From: an uncultured Eubacteriales bacterium
GTDB lineage: Bacteria; Bacillota; Clostridia; Oscillospirales; Oscillospiraceae
Assembly (NCBI GenBank): GCA_934572535.1
Contig: CAKTLJ010000016.1
Location: 1 to 42,307 of the forward strand
Direction of reading: 5' to 3'
Length of the DNA stretch: 42,307 nt
Positions 7,657-16,213 of the stretch are shown here, piece after piece. Within the stretch, counting starts at the first letter, position 1. Every line of letters begins with the position of its first letter. The notes below the pieces were generated by a model. That model was given only the letters and a program-made list of their open reading frames with translations. It was not told the origin of the DNA and did not search any database. The position numbers and the translations under genes are program-made.

Positions 7657-10041
7657 TTAAACGTCCAGCAGGCTCTGGGCGTAGTGGACGCTCTCCATGG
7701 CGTCGGGGGCATAGTGGTCGGCCCCGATGCTGTCGGCGTAGTCCTGGGTGATGACCGCGCCGCCCACCACGACCTTGCAGGGCAGTCCGGCAGCCCGGAG
7801 CCGATGGATGGTCTCCTCCATGTAGGGGGCCGTGGTGGTCATCAGGGCGGACAGGCCCACCAGGGGCGTCTTCTTCTCCCGGACCGCCGCCACGATGGTC
7901 TCGGGGTCCACGTCCTTGCCCAGGTCCAGGACCCGGAAGCGGTAGCTCTCCAGCAGGACCTTCACGATGTTCTTGCCGATGTCGTGGATGTCCCCCTTGA
8001 CGGTGGCCAGGATGATCTGCGGCTCCCCGTCGCTCTCCGCCGGGGGCAGGTAGTCCTTCAGGACCTGGAAGGCCTCCTTGGCGGCCTCGGCGCTCATGAG
8101 CAGCTGGGGCAGGAAGAGGGTCCCCTTCTCAAAGCCCTTGCCCACCTCGTCCAGGGCGGGGACCAGCTCCCCGTTGATGATGTCCAGGATGGCCTTGCCG
8201 GAGGCCGCCTGGGCCTTGGCCTGGGCGACGGCCGCCTCCTTCAAGCCCTTGCACACCGCCTGATGGAGACTCACCGCCCCGTCGGCGGCCTTGGGCGCGG
8301 GGTCGGCAGGGGGCGCGTCCCGGAAGGCCTCCATGTAGGTCTGGCACTGGTCGTCCAGGCCGGTCAGGGCGCAGTAGGCCCGATAGGCCCCCATCATGGC
8401 CTCGCTCTTGGGGTTGATGATGGCCCCGTCCAGGCCGCTCTGGAGGGCCATGGTGAAGAAGGCCTGGTTCAGCAGCTCCCGCCGGGGCAGGCCGAAGGAG
8501 ACATTGGACACCCCCAGGGCAGTCTTGACCCCCAGGGCCTTGGCGGCTCGGAGGGTCCCCAGGGTCACGTTGGCGTTCTCGCGCCCGGCACTGACGGGCA
8601 TGGTCAGGCCGTCCACCAGCAGCTCCCGGCGCGGGATGCCCAGCGCCTCCGCCCGGCGGATGATCCGCTCCGCGATGGCCACCCGGCCCGCCACGGTCTC
8701 GGGGATGCCGTCCTCGTCCAGGGTCAGGCAGACCAGGCCGCCGCCGTACTTCTTCACCAGGGGCAGGATGGTCCGCAGGCTCTCCTCCTTGCCGTTGACC
8801 GAGTTCACCAGGGCCTTGCCGTTGTACCGGCGCAGGGCCCGCTCCATGGCCTCGGGGTCCGAGGTGTCCAGCTGGAGGGGCAGGGCCGTGACCTCCTGGA
8901 TGGCCTCCATGGTCCGGGTGAGGACCTCTGGCTCATCCAGGCCGGGCAGGCCCACGTTCACGTCCAGAATGTGGGAACCGGCCTCCTCCTGGGCAAGCGC
9001 CTCGTTGAGGACGTAGCCGGTGTCCCCCTCCCGCAGGGCGGCCTGGAGCTTCTTCTTGCCGGTGGGGTTGATCCGCTCACCGATGACCGCGGGGGTCTTG
9101 CCGTCCAGCGCCACCGCCTGGCAGTAGGAGGAGATGAGGCACACGTCCTTCCGGGTGACCTCGGGCAGGGGCAGGTCCTGGGTGGCGTCGATCAGCGCCT
9201 TCAAATGGGCCGGCGTCGTGCCGCAGCAGCCGCCCATGACCGTGGCCATGGGGGCCAGGGGGCGCATCTGCCGGGCGTAGTCGGCGGGGTCCACGTCGTA
9301 GACCGCCTTGCCCCCCTCGCTCCGGGGCAGACCGGCGTTGGGCTGCAAGAGCAGCGGGGTGGCGGCGTCGGCCCAGAAGGCCTCGAAGACGGGGGCCATC
9401 TCGTTGGGGCCCAGGCCGCAGTTGATGCCGAAGACGTCCACCCCCAGCCCCTCCAGCAGGGCCACGGCGGCCCGGGGCGAGCCGCCGGTGAGGAGCTTTC
9501 CGGTGGCGTCGAAGATCAGGCTGGCGAAGATGGGCAGGTCGCAGGTCTCCTTGGCCGCCACCACGGCGGCCTTCATCTCATACAGGTCGCTCATCGTCTC
9601 GATGAGGATGGCGTCGGCCCCGGCCTGGGCGGCCCCCCGGATGCTCTCGGCGAAGAGGGAGACCGCCTGCTCAAAGTCCAGGTCGCCGTAGGGCTTGAGC
9701 AGCTTGCCCGTGGGGCCGATGTCGCCCAGCACGTAGGCGTCAGTCACCCCGGCCTGGTCCATGGCCGCCCGGACGTTGCCCACGGCGGCGGCCATGATCT
9801 CCCCGCAGGTGACCCCGTAGGGGGCCAGCTTCTGGGGGTTGGTGCCGAAGGTGTTGGTGGTGATCAGGCGGCAGCCGGCCTCCAGATACTGGCGGTGAAC
9901 GCGCTGCACGGCCTCAGGGTTTTGGAGGCTCCACAGGTCGGGGAGCAGCCCCTCCGGCAGACCGGCGTCCTGGAGCATACTCCCCAGCCCGCCATCCAGG
10001 TAGAGGCGGCGTTCTTTGATGGCTTCCAGTATGGTTTTCAT
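7657..10041 (-). CDS. metH: Cobalamin-dependent methionine synthase, without reactivation domain
   Basis: Transfers the methyl group of 5-methyltetrahydrofolate to homocysteine through B12. The protein has 794 residues. The homocysteine-binding barrel (about 1-300) carries its zinc ligands at Cys208 (GINCG) and Cys272-Cys273 (MGGCCGTTPAHL). The pterin-binding barrel starts near VIGERINPTGKKKL and includes NSVNGKEE. The cap and B12 domains follow, with VKGDIHDIGKNIVKVLLES (the D-x-H-x-x-G base-off motif) and VGLSALMTTTAPYM. The roughly 330-residue AdoMet reactivation domain of E. coli MetH is missing; a separate reactivation protein is encoded just upstream. Good AAAGGGGAG ribosome site. Last gene of the methyl-cycle run. 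Confidence 0.96.
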   Translation of the reverse strand: MKTILEAIKERRLYLDGGLGSMLQDAGLPEGLLPDLWSLQNPEAVQRVHRQYLEAGCRLITTNTFGTNPQKLAPYGVTCGEIMAAAVGNVRAAMDQAGVTDAYVLGDIGPTGKLLKPYGDLDFEQAVSLFAESIRGAAQAGADAILIETMSDLYEMKAAVVAAKETCDLPIFASLIFDATGKLLTGGSPRAAVALLEGLGVDVFGINCGLGPNEMAPVFEAFWADAATPLLLQPNAGLPRSEGGKAVYDVDPADYARQMRPLAPMATVMGGCCGTTPAHLKALIDATQDLPLPEVTRKDVCLISSYCQAVALDGKTPAVIGERINPTGKKKLQAALREGDTGYVLNEALAQEEAGSHILDVNVGLPGLDEPEVLTRTMEAIQEVTALPLQLDTSDPEAMERALRRYNGKALVNSVNGKEESLRTILPLVKKYGGGLVCLTLDEDGIPETVAGRVAIAERIIRRAEALGIPRRELLVDGLTMPVSAGRENANVTLGTLRAAKALGVKTALGVSNVSFGLPRRELLNQAFFTMALQSGLDGAIINPKSEAMMGAYRAYCALTGLDDQCQTYMEAFRDAPPADPAPKAADGAVSLHQAVCKGLKEAAVAQAKAQAASGKAILDIINGELVPALDEVGKGFEKGTLFLPQLLMSAEAAKEAFQVLKDYLPPAESDGEPQIILATVKGDIHDIGKNIVKVLLESYRFRVLDLGKDVDPETIVAAVREKKTPLVGLSALMTTTAPYMEETIHRLRAAGLPCKVVVGGAVITQDYADSIGADHYAPDAMESVHYAQSLLDV

Positions 10042-10056
10042 GGGACAGCTCCCCTT

Positions 10057-10686
10057 TCATCGATCCGTTGGTGTCTCTGCCCGGAAGGGGCAGTCTTTTT
10101 TCTGACAGCGCATACACGCTTGGCCGCAGAGCTCCTCCGCCCGGTCGCTGACGCCCACCACGGCGGTGATGGACTTTTCCGGCACCATCATCCCGGCGGC
10201 GGTGAGGGTCAGGCCGATGCGCTTGGGGGCCTCCAGCAGGCGCAGGACCTGCCCCTGGCAGGAGAGGTCCCAGTCTCCATAGCCGGGGCTGAACGGCGGG
10301 GTCAGGTACTCCCCCGCCCCCAGGCTCGCCTGGAGCCTCTGGCAGTGGTCGGCGCAGAGCCGGTCCAGCCAGGTGGCGCACACCGCCTGGCCCACGGCGG
10401 CCTTGGCCATGGACTGGGCGCTCCACCGGCGCAGGAGGCGGTCGGTCTCGGCCCCCAGCGTCACCGCGTAGAGATAGCCCTCCCGGCAGTGGCGCAGGTG
10501 GTGAGCCAGGTCCCGGCTTTCGCCCATCAAAAGCGCGAGGGACAGCCGCCGCCCGACGATCCGGGGGGCGGCTGTCCGCTCCAGCTCCGACGCGCAGGCG
10601 TCGGCATAGGCTGCCACCTCTGGCGAGAGAGGCGCGCCTCGATATCCCAAATAGCGGGAAATTTCCCGGCGATCCAGCTCCATCAT
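10057..10686 (-). CDS. Stand-alone methionine synthase reactivation (AdoMet-binding) domain protein
   Basis: A 209-residue protein resembling the Met_synt_B12 reactivation domain, which re-methylates oxidised cobalamin in MetH using AdoMet and reducing power. Seen: RYLGYRG near the N-terminus (typical of clostridial stand-alone forms), LGAETDRLLRRW, DRLCADHCQ, LTPPFSPGYGDWDLSCQ (the P-x-x-SPGYGD signature), IGLTLTAAGMMVPEKSITAVVG, and a C-terminal Cys cluster CGQACMRCQKKDC. It lies 15 bp upstream of metH, so the two should be co-expressed and work together. Its start ATG overlaps the preceding stop (ATGA); a second ATG follows directly and could also be used. Confidence 0.9.
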   Translation of the reverse strand: MMELDRREISRYLGYRGAPLSPEVAAYADACASELERTAAPRIVGRRLSLALLMGESRDLAHHLRHCREGYLYAVTLGAETDRLLRRWSAQSMAKAAVGQAVCATWLDRLCADHCQRLQASLGAGEYLTPPFSPGYGDWDLSCQGQVLRLLEAPKRIGLTLTAAGMMVPEKSITAVVGVSDRAEELCGQACMRCQKKDCPFRAETPTDR

Positions 10687-12230
10687 CCCTCCGCCGTCTC
10701 CTCCCGGGCGGCCAGGCGAATGCCCGCCAGGGCCAGGGCGCAGACGAACCAGAAGACCAGCATGACCCGGGGATAGTTCCAGATATAGTCGGCCATGCCG
10801 CAGAGCATGGTGCCCATCAGGGCGGTGACGCTCCCCAGGATCAGCATCCGGACCGCAGGGTCGCAGGCGGCCTTGAGGACCGCCTTGGCCCCCTTCTTGG
10901 CCGTCCAGAAGATGCCGCCCACGAAGGTGATCAGCCCCAGCAGGCCGGTCTCGCACCAGACCTGGAGATAGATGTTGTGGCAGTGGACGAACTTGTCGTG
11001 GCCGTGGAAGAGGTTCAGGTCGCTGATGGCCCGGCGGACCGCGTCGGACCCCAGACCGGCCCCCAGGATGGGCCGCTGGCGCAGGAAGTCCCCGGCGGCG
11101 TAGTAGAGGGGGAAGCGGCTGCTGGTGGAGCTGTCCGAGGCGTCGAAGATGGTCAGAAGGCGGTTGAACATGCTCTCCGGCAGGAGCGGGATGGCCGCGA
11201 AGACCAGCAGGATGCAGGCCGGGATGAGCTTCCGGTTCCACAGCAGCACAAAGAGGGCGGCGGCAAAGACCAGGCCGATCCAGCTGGCCCGGGAGTAGGT
11301 CATCACGAGGGCCACGCAGCCCACGGCGGCCGCGAAGAAGCCCAGGAACCGGCCGCCCCAGCCCCTGCTGCCCAGCATCAGGGCGACCGCCACGGGGATG
11401 AGCAGGAGGAGGACCTCGCCAAAGGCGTTGGGGTTTTCAAAAAAGGAAAAGACACGGCCCGGCATGTTCTTGTTCAGCGCCAGGGTCACGTCCACGTAGG
11501 AGGGGTTCACCTCGATGCCGCTGGCCCGCTGGTAAAACCCGTACCCGGACATGGCGATGAGGGCCACGGAGGCGATCCCCGCCAGGCGCGTCAGGTGTTC
11601 TCTCCGCTCCACCGTGCTCACGATGACGATGACGCAGAGGATGCAGGCCCCGTAATACTTCAAAAAGCGGTAGGACAGGTCCGGGTAGGCCGACAGGGGC
11701 CAGGCCAGAAGGAGCGTCCCGCCGAAGGCCGCCAGCCAGGGACCCAAGGCGTCCAGGTCCAGCTTCCAGCCCTTTTTCCGCGTACCGGCGAAGATCGCCA
11801 GGACAAAGCAGAGGACGAACCCGGCAAAGCTGTATCCATTGCTCCAATTCTCATAGGGGATGACCAGGAAGAGGAGCATGAGCCAGCCCACCAGAAGGGG
11901 CAGGTTTTCCAGGGCGCTGAAGGCCAGCCGGACAAAGAAGCTGCCGTCGAAGACGGTCTTGCCCTTGCCGTAGATCCACTGGAGGAGCTTCGTCGGGAGA
12001 TTGAGCAGGAAGGTCAGCCCGCGGCAGAGGAGGCTGTCCTTCCAGGCGAGCGAGAGGACCCCTTCCCGGGCCGCGAATCGGACGAGTCCGCTGCCAACGC
12101 AGCAGGCCTTGAGCCCGGCGGCAATGCCTCGGATGACGACGGCCAGAAGGCTGTATTCATACCAGTCTGCCAGCTGCCGCCAAAGGGGGGCCAGCCAGCG
12201 GCAGAGGCGGCTGCTGTTGACCGTTTCCAT
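10683..12230 (-). CDS. O-antigen ligase / Wzy-like polytopic membrane protein
   Basis: A 515-residue protein with about a dozen hydrophobic segments, for example LPLLVGWLMLLFLVIPYENW, FAGFVLCFVLAIFAG and LFVLLWNRKLIPACILLVF. A large loop near residues 395-430 carries RPILGAGLGSDAVRRA and FVHCHNIYLQVWCETGLLGLI, the conserved H-N-x-Y-L-Q-x-x-x-E-x-G-x-x-G pattern of the O-antigen ligase/polymerase (Wzy_C) family. Such proteins ligate or polymerise lipid-linked glycans at the outer face of the membrane. The substrate cannot be inferred. It follows the GT2 gene by 33 bp and overlaps the reactivation gene by 4 bp, so it lies inside the methyl-cycle transcription unit. Confidence 0.85.
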   Translation of the reverse strand: METVNSSRLCRWLAPLWRQLADWYEYSLLAVVIRGIAAGLKACCVGSGLVRFAAREGVLSLAWKDSLLCRGLTFLLNLPTKLLQWIYGKGKTVFDGSFFVRLAFSALENLPLLVGWLMLLFLVIPYENWSNGYSFAGFVLCFVLAIFAGTRKKGWKLDLDALGPWLAAFGGTLLLAWPLSAYPDLSYRFLKYYGACILCVIVIVSTVERREHLTRLAGIASVALIAMSGYGFYQRASGIEVNPSYVDVTLALNKNMPGRVFSFFENPNAFGEVLLLLIPVAVALMLGSRGWGGRFLGFFAAAVGCVALVMTYSRASWIGLVFAAALFVLLWNRKLIPACILLVFAAIPLLPESMFNRLLTIFDASDSSTSSRFPLYYAAGDFLRQRPILGAGLGSDAVRRAISDLNLFHGHDKFVHCHNIYLQVWCETGLLGLITFVGGIFWTAKKGAKAVLKAACDPAVRMLILGSVTALMGTMLCGMADYIWNYPRVMLVFWFVCALALAGIRLAAREETAEG

Positions 12231-12263
12231 AGGCGATCTCTCCTTTCTTGGGGATAGGAATGG

Positions 12264-13289
12264 TCAGTGGTTTCTGTTTTTATACCAGTAGAGCAGGGAG
12301 AGCACGAAGAAGTGCCGCTTGCACACCAGGTCGGCCACCATCTGCTTGTTGCGGCCCAGGCCCTGGGGGTGGATGGTCCGGATGGCCTCAGCCATTTCGG
12401 CCCGGGCGCAGAGCTCCTTGACCTTCCGGCGCTTCTTGGCCAGGGGGGCCGGGTTGTTGGCGGCGAACTCGTTGCCGATGGCGATGAGCAGCCCGGCCCA
12501 GTTGGAGTTCTCCTTCCAGTGGGGCAGGTCCGCCCCCAGGCCGTGCTTCTCCGCCAGGGCGGCCTTGGCCGCCATGAACCGCTCGAAGGTGCGGATGTAG
12601 TCGGGCAGGTAGCGGCGGGTGACCGAGACGGGATTCTGGAGATAGTAGTACACCGGCTCGTCGCGCATGGCCAGCTTTCTGGCATGGCAGAAGTACTCCA
12701 GAAGGAAGAGCTCGTCCTCCAGGTAGGCCCCGTCGAAGGTGATGTTGTTCGCCCGGATGATCTCCTTGGAGAAGAGGAAGCGCCAGATAAATCCGTTCAG
12801 CACCTCGCCGGGCTTGCCCATGCGCTCTGCCAGCAGGCGGTCGAGGATGCCCGCGCGGATCTCCTCCGGGCCGTAGACCCCGGCGGGCATGGCCCCCGGC
12901 TCAAGCGCGCTGCTGCCGTCCACCTCCACCCGGTTGTGCGCGCCGCCCGCGGTGTCCGCCCCGTTTTTCTCCAGGGCGGCGTGCAGCAGCGCCAGGGCGT
13001 CGGGGGGCAGCCAGTCGTCGGCGTCGGCAAAGGCGAGGTATCGCCCCTGGGCCTTCTCCATCCCCAGGTTCCGGGCGGAGCTGACCCCGCCGTTCTCCTT
13101 GTGGAAGACCCGCACCCGGGGGTCCTCCCCGGCGATGGCGTCGCAGAGGGCGCCGCTCTGATCCGGGGAGCCGTCCTCCACCAGGAGCAGCTCCAGGTCG
13201 GCAAAGGTCTGGCTCAAAATGGATTCAGTGCATTTGCGCAAAAAGGCCTCCGCCCGGTACACGGGCACGATCACCGAAATTTCCGGCAT
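12264..13289 (-). CDS. Family 2 glycosyltransferase
   Basis: A 341-residue GT-A enzyme. The N-terminus ISVIVPVYRAEAFLRKCTESI, then LLLVEDGSPDQSG, NGGVSSARNLGMEKAQGRYLAFADADDWLPPDAL with the DAD metal motif near residues 90-95, are all classic GT2 features. The C-terminal 120 residues are specific to this branch (YLEDELFLLEYFCHARKL, YYYLQNPVSVTRRYLPDYI). It probably adds a sugar to a surface glycan, together with the neighbouring ligase-like protein. AAAGGAGGG ribosome site. It lies 30 bp after metK, so it is likely co-transcribed with it. Confidence 0.92.
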   Translation of the reverse strand: MPEISVIVPVYRAEAFLRKCTESILSQTFADLELLLVEDGSPDQSGALCDAIAGEDPRVRVFHKENGGVSSARNLGMEKAQGRYLAFADADDWLPPDALALLHAALEKNGADTAGGAHNRVEVDGSSALEPGAMPAGVYGPEEIRAGILDRLLAERMGKPGEVLNGFIWRFLFSKEIIRANNITFDGAYLEDELFLLEYFCHARKLAMRDEPVYYYLQNPVSVTRRYLPDYIRTFERFMAAKAALAEKHGLGADLPHWKENSNWAGLLIAIGNEFAANNPAPLAKKRRKVKELCARAEMAEAIRTIHPQGLGRNKQMVADLVCKRHFFVLSLLYWYKNRNH

Positions 13290-13319
13290 GTCGAACCCTC
13301 CTTTCCATGTTCTGCTTGG

Positions 13320-14510
13320 TCAAGAAAGCGCGGCGCAGGCAGCCTTCAGCTGCTCGGCCCGGTCGGTCTTCTCCCACAGGACCCCCAGATCCTCCCGGCC
13401 CATGTGGCCGTAGGCGGCCAGCTTCCGGTAGATGGGCTTCTGAAGCTCCAGGTCGCGGATGATGGCGGTGGGGCGCAGGTCGAAGGTCTTCCGGACGGCC
13501 TGCTCCAGGACCTCGTCGGCGACCGTGCCGGTGCCGAAGGTCTCCACCAGGATGGAGACGGGCTGGGCCACGCCGATGGCGTAGGCCAGCTGGACCTGGC
13601 AGCGCTTGGCCAGCCCGGCGGCCACCACGGTCTTGGCCACCCAGCGGGCGGCGTAGGCGGCGGAGCGGTCCACCTTCGTGGGGTCCTTGCCGGAGAAGGC
13701 GCCGCCGCCGTGGGGCGCGGAGCCGCCGTAGGTATCCACGATGATCTTACGGCCGGTGAGGCCGGTGTCGCCCTGGGGGCCGCCGATGACGAAGCGGCCG
13801 GTGGGGTTCACATAGATCTTGGTGTTCTCGTCCATGAGCCCGGCGGGGACGGTGGGCTTGATGACCAGCTCGATCATGTCCGCGCGGATCTGGTCCAGGG
13901 TCGCGTCGGGGCTGTGCTGGGTGGAGAGGACCACGGTGTCCACCCGGACGGGGACCTTGTTCTCGTCGTACTCCACGGTGACCTGGGTCTTGCCGTCGGG
14001 GCGCAGGTAGTTCACCACGCCCTCCTTGCGGACGTCGGTGAGGCGCTTTGCCATCTTGTGGGCCAGGGAGATGGCCAGGGGCATCCGCTCGGGGGTCTCG
14101 TCGCAGGCGTAGCCGAACATCATGCCCTGGTCCCCGGCCCCGTTGTCCAGGGCGGTGTCGCCGCCGCACTTGGCCTCCAGGGACTTGTCCACGCCCATGG
14201 CGATGTCGGCGCTCTGCTCGTCGATGTTGGAGATGATCCCGCAGGTGTCGCAGTCAAAGCCGTACTTGGCGCGGTCATAGCCGATCTCCCGGACCACCTG
14301 GCGGGCGATCTTGGGGATGTCCACGTAGCAGTGGGTGCTGATCTCGCCCATGATGTGGATCAGACCGGTGGAGGCAGTGGTCTCGCAGGCGACGCGGCCG
14401 GTGGGGTCCTTTTCCAGGATGGCGTCGAGGACGGCGTCGGAGATCTGGTCGCAGATCTTATCGGGATGTCCTTCCGTAACGGACTCAGACGTAAAAAAAC
14501 GATGGCTCAT
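13320..14510 (-). CDS. metK: S-adenosylmethionine synthetase
   Basis: Makes AdoMet from methionine and ATP. 396 residues, normal length. Motifs: [20 protein letters not shown] at the N-terminus (ATP and metal site), [18 protein letters not shown] in the middle (methionine/ATP loop), and the P-loop-like [19 protein letters not shown] in the C-terminal third. AGGATATCATC-ATG start with GGAGG upstream. It follows ahcY by 99 bp on the same strand, so it may share the SAM-riboswitch-controlled transcript. Confidence 0.97.
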   Translation of the reverse strand: MSHRFFTSESVTEGHPDKICDQISDAVLDAILEKDPTGRVACETTASTGLIHIMGEISTHCYVDIPKIARQVVREIGYDRAKYGFDCDTCGIISNIDEQSADIAMGVDKSLEAKCGGDTALDNGAGDQGMMFGYACDETPERMPLAISLAHKMAKRLTDVRKEGVVNYLRPDGKTQVTVEYDENKVPVRVDTVVLSTQHSPDATLDQIRADMIELVIKPTVPAGLMDENTKIYVNPTGRFVIGGPQGDTGLTGRKIIVDTYGGSAPHGGGAFSGKDPTKVDRSAAYAARWVAKTVVAAGLAKRCQVQLAYAIGVAQPVSILVETFGTGTVADEVLEQAVRKTFDLRPTAIIRDLELQKPIYRKLAAYGHMGREDLGVLWEKTDRAEQLKAACAALS

Positions 14511-14576
14511 GATGATATCCTCCAGAAATGATAGTATTCGGTGCGAAACTGGGTGGTGTCTTCTTCCTTCTCCCTC

Positions 14577-14595
14577 TCTCCCGCCGGGCGGGAGG
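14577..14595. repeat. Short G+C-only palindrome between ahcY and metK
   Basis: CTCCCGCC and GGCGGGAG separated by one base, without a U-tract on the transcribed strand. It may be a processing or pausing element between the two cistrons. The one-base loop argues against an ordinary terminator. Confidence 0.4.
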
Positions 14596-14609
14596 GGGCG
14601 GCACCTTGT

Positions 14610-15851
14610 TTACACAGACCAGCTGGTCAGGTAAGCTTCCTGGTCGGGGGTCAGGGCGTCGATGGACAGCCCCAGGGCGGCCAGCTTGGCCCGGCCGATC
14701 TCGTCGTCGATGGAGTCGGGGATGGCATAGACCTTCTTTTCCAGGCCGGTCTGCTTGGTCAGCCACTCGGCGGCCAGGGCCTGGACGGCGAAGGACATGT
14801 CCATGATCTCGGCGGGATGGCCGTTTCCGGCGGCCAGGTTCACCAGGCGGCCCTCCGCCAGCACGTTCAACGTGCGGCCGTTGGGCAGGGTGTAGCCGAT
14901 GATGTTCTCCCGGCGGAGCTTCTGCTCCACGGACATGGCCCGCAGCGCGGCCACAGCCACCTCGCAGTCGAAATGACCGGCGTTGGCCAGCAGGACGTTG
15001 TCCTTCATCTTCTCAAAGTGGCGGGGGGTGATCACGTCCTTGCAGCCGGTGACGGTGACGAAGATATCCCCCAGGGGGGCCGCGTCGTCCATGGTCATCA
15101 CGCGGAAGCCGTTCATGGTGGCGTCCAGCGCCTTGAAGGGGTCGATCTCGGTGACGATCACGTTGGCCCCCATCCCGGCGGCCCGCATGGCCACGCCCTT
15201 GCCGCACCAGCCGTATCCGGCCACCACCACGGTCTTCCCGGCCACCACGAGGTTGGTCGTGTGCATGATGCCGTCCCAGGCGGACTGGCCGGTGCCGTAC
15301 TTATTGTCGTAGTAGTGCTTGGCCTTGGCGTCGTTGACGGCCATCATGGGGCAGGGCAGGATGCCCTCCTTCTCCCGGGCCTTCAGGCGGAGGATGCCGG
15401 TGGTGGTCTCCTCACAGCCGCCCAGCAGGCAGTCGGCGTAGTCCCTGCACTTGCCGCCCAGCAGGTCGATCAGGTCGCCGCCGTCGTCGATGACGATGTG
15501 GGGGTGACACTTGAGGGTCTCGGTGAGGTGGTGCTCGTACTCCTCGGCGGAGGCCCCGTAGATCCCAAAGGTCTCCACCCCCAGGGACGCCAGCCCGGCG
15601 GCCACGTCGTCCTGGGTGGACAGGGGGTTGGAGCCGGTCAGGTAGACCTCCGCGCCGCCCTTGGACAGCACATAGCCCAGGTTGGCGGTCTTGGCCTCCA
15701 GGTGGACCGACACCGCCACCCGCAGACCCCGGAAGGGCTGCTCCTTCTCGAAGCGGGCCTCGATCTGGGACAGGGCGGGCATGAAGGCCCGGACCCAGTC
15801 GATCTTTCTCCGGCCGGACTCGGCCAGGGACATGTCTTTTACAATGCTCAT
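14610..15851 (-). CDS. ahcY: Adenosylhomocysteinase (S-adenosylhomocysteine hydrolase)
   Basis: NAD-dependent enzyme that splits SAH into adenosine and homocysteine and so relieves product inhibition of methyltransferases. 413 residues, the usual length for the short bacterial/archaeal form. Seen: SVHLEAKTANLGYVLSKGGA, SNPLSTQDDVAAGL, DDGGDLIDLL, GCEETTTGILRL, AVNDAKAKHYYDNKYGTGQS, the Rossmann motif VVAGYGWCGKGVA and LANAGHFDCEV. The start is the ATG at 15851; further upstream the frame runs through the riboswitch and is not protein-like. The pathway fits its neighbours metK and metH. Most Firmicutes use Pfs/LuxS instead, so its presence is a mild surprise. Confidence 0.96.
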   Translation of the reverse strand: MSIVKDMSLAESGRRKIDWVRAFMPALSQIEARFEKEQPFRGLRVAVSVHLEAKTANLGYVLSKGGAEVYLTGSNPLSTQDDVAAGLASLGVETFGIYGASAEEYEHHLTETLKCHPHIVIDDGGDLIDLLGGKCRDYADCLLGGCEETTTGILRLKAREKEGILPCPMMAVNDAKAKHYYDNKYGTGQSAWDGIMHTTNLVVAGKTVVVAGYGWCGKGVAMRAAGMGANVIVTEIDPFKALDATMNGFRVMTMDDAAPLGDIFVTVTGCKDVITPRHFEKMKDNVLLANAGHFDCEVAVAALRAMSVEQKLRRENIIGYTLPNGRTLNVLAEGRLVNLAAGNGHPAEIMDMSFAVQALAAEWLTKQTGLEKKVYAIPDSIDDEIGRAKLAALGLSIDALTPDQEAYLTSWSV

Positions 15852-15895
15852 CGGTTCGTTTCCTTTTCCTTCTAATTTAGTGGGATAGTTATCCA

Positions 15896-15923
15896 AGAAA
15901 AAAAGGCTCCCCAAGGGAACCTT
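15896..15923 (-). terminator. Riboswitch expression-platform terminator
   Basis: On the minus strand AAGGTTCCC, TT, GGGGAGCCTT, then a run of about eight T. It stands between the SAM aptamer and ahcY, as expected for a transcription-off switch. Confidence 0.85.
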
Positions 15924-15929
15924 GCTCGC

Positions 15930-16040
15930 AGGGCCGCGGCGCTCCCGTATCGCTGTTAGCGGAACCACCTTGCCTCGCGGGGCAGGTTGGTGTGGGGTCA
16001 TGGAGCTAACTCTCTCGCCCACTCTTGATAACGCGCTCGT
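15930..16040 (-). promoter_or_regulatory. SAM-clan (SAM-I-like) riboswitch
   Basis: The minus strand reads TTATCAAGAGTGGGCGAGAG followed by GCTCC-ATGACCCCACACCAACC. This matches the SAM-I core order: TATCAAGAG, the P2 strand GTGGG pairing with CCCAC, the ATGA bulge and the CAACC junction. P3 is CCTGCC/GGCAAGG; then comes AAGGTGG, a small CGCTAACAGCG hairpin and a GATA closing strand that can pair with TATC. The short P4-like arm departs from canonical SAM-I, so a SAM-I/IV-type variant is possible. High SAM should favour the terminator at 15896-15923 and reduce ahcY and metK expression. Confidence 0.85.
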
Positions 16041-16053
16041 ATTCATTTTTTAA

Positions 16054-16082
16054 ATTATACGGCGATTCCGACAAAAAGGCAA
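16054..16082 (-). promoter_or_regulatory. Promoter of the riboswitch-ahcY transcript
   Basis: Minus strand TTGCCT, 17 bp, TATAAT. The predicted start near 16047 is a few bases before the aptamer. Confidence 0.75.
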
Positions 16083-16213
16083 GAGGAATTTTCCCCATCC
16101 CGCCGGAAATCCAAAGAATTGGAAATGTTCACAGTTTGGGGTAGACTTCCCGGCCCAAAGCGGGTAAAATATAGTTTGTATCCGTATCTTGATTTTTAAG
16201 GAGGTCATGTCTT

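Noticed and set aside
7411..10776. A 1121-codon plus-strand frame opposite metH and its reactivase
   Set aside because: Same antisense bias, no ribosome site, and it would cover two well-supported genes and the ftsY promoter.
15852..16046. N-terminal extension of AhcY by 65 codons
   Set aside because: The extension translates the riboswitch and terminator; the ATG at 15851 starts the family-like sequence.
15896..16082. T-box or SAH riboswitch upstream of ahcY
   Set aside because: No tRNA-specifier/antiterminator bulge features; the TATCAAGAG, ATGA and CAACC words in order match the SAM-I core instead.
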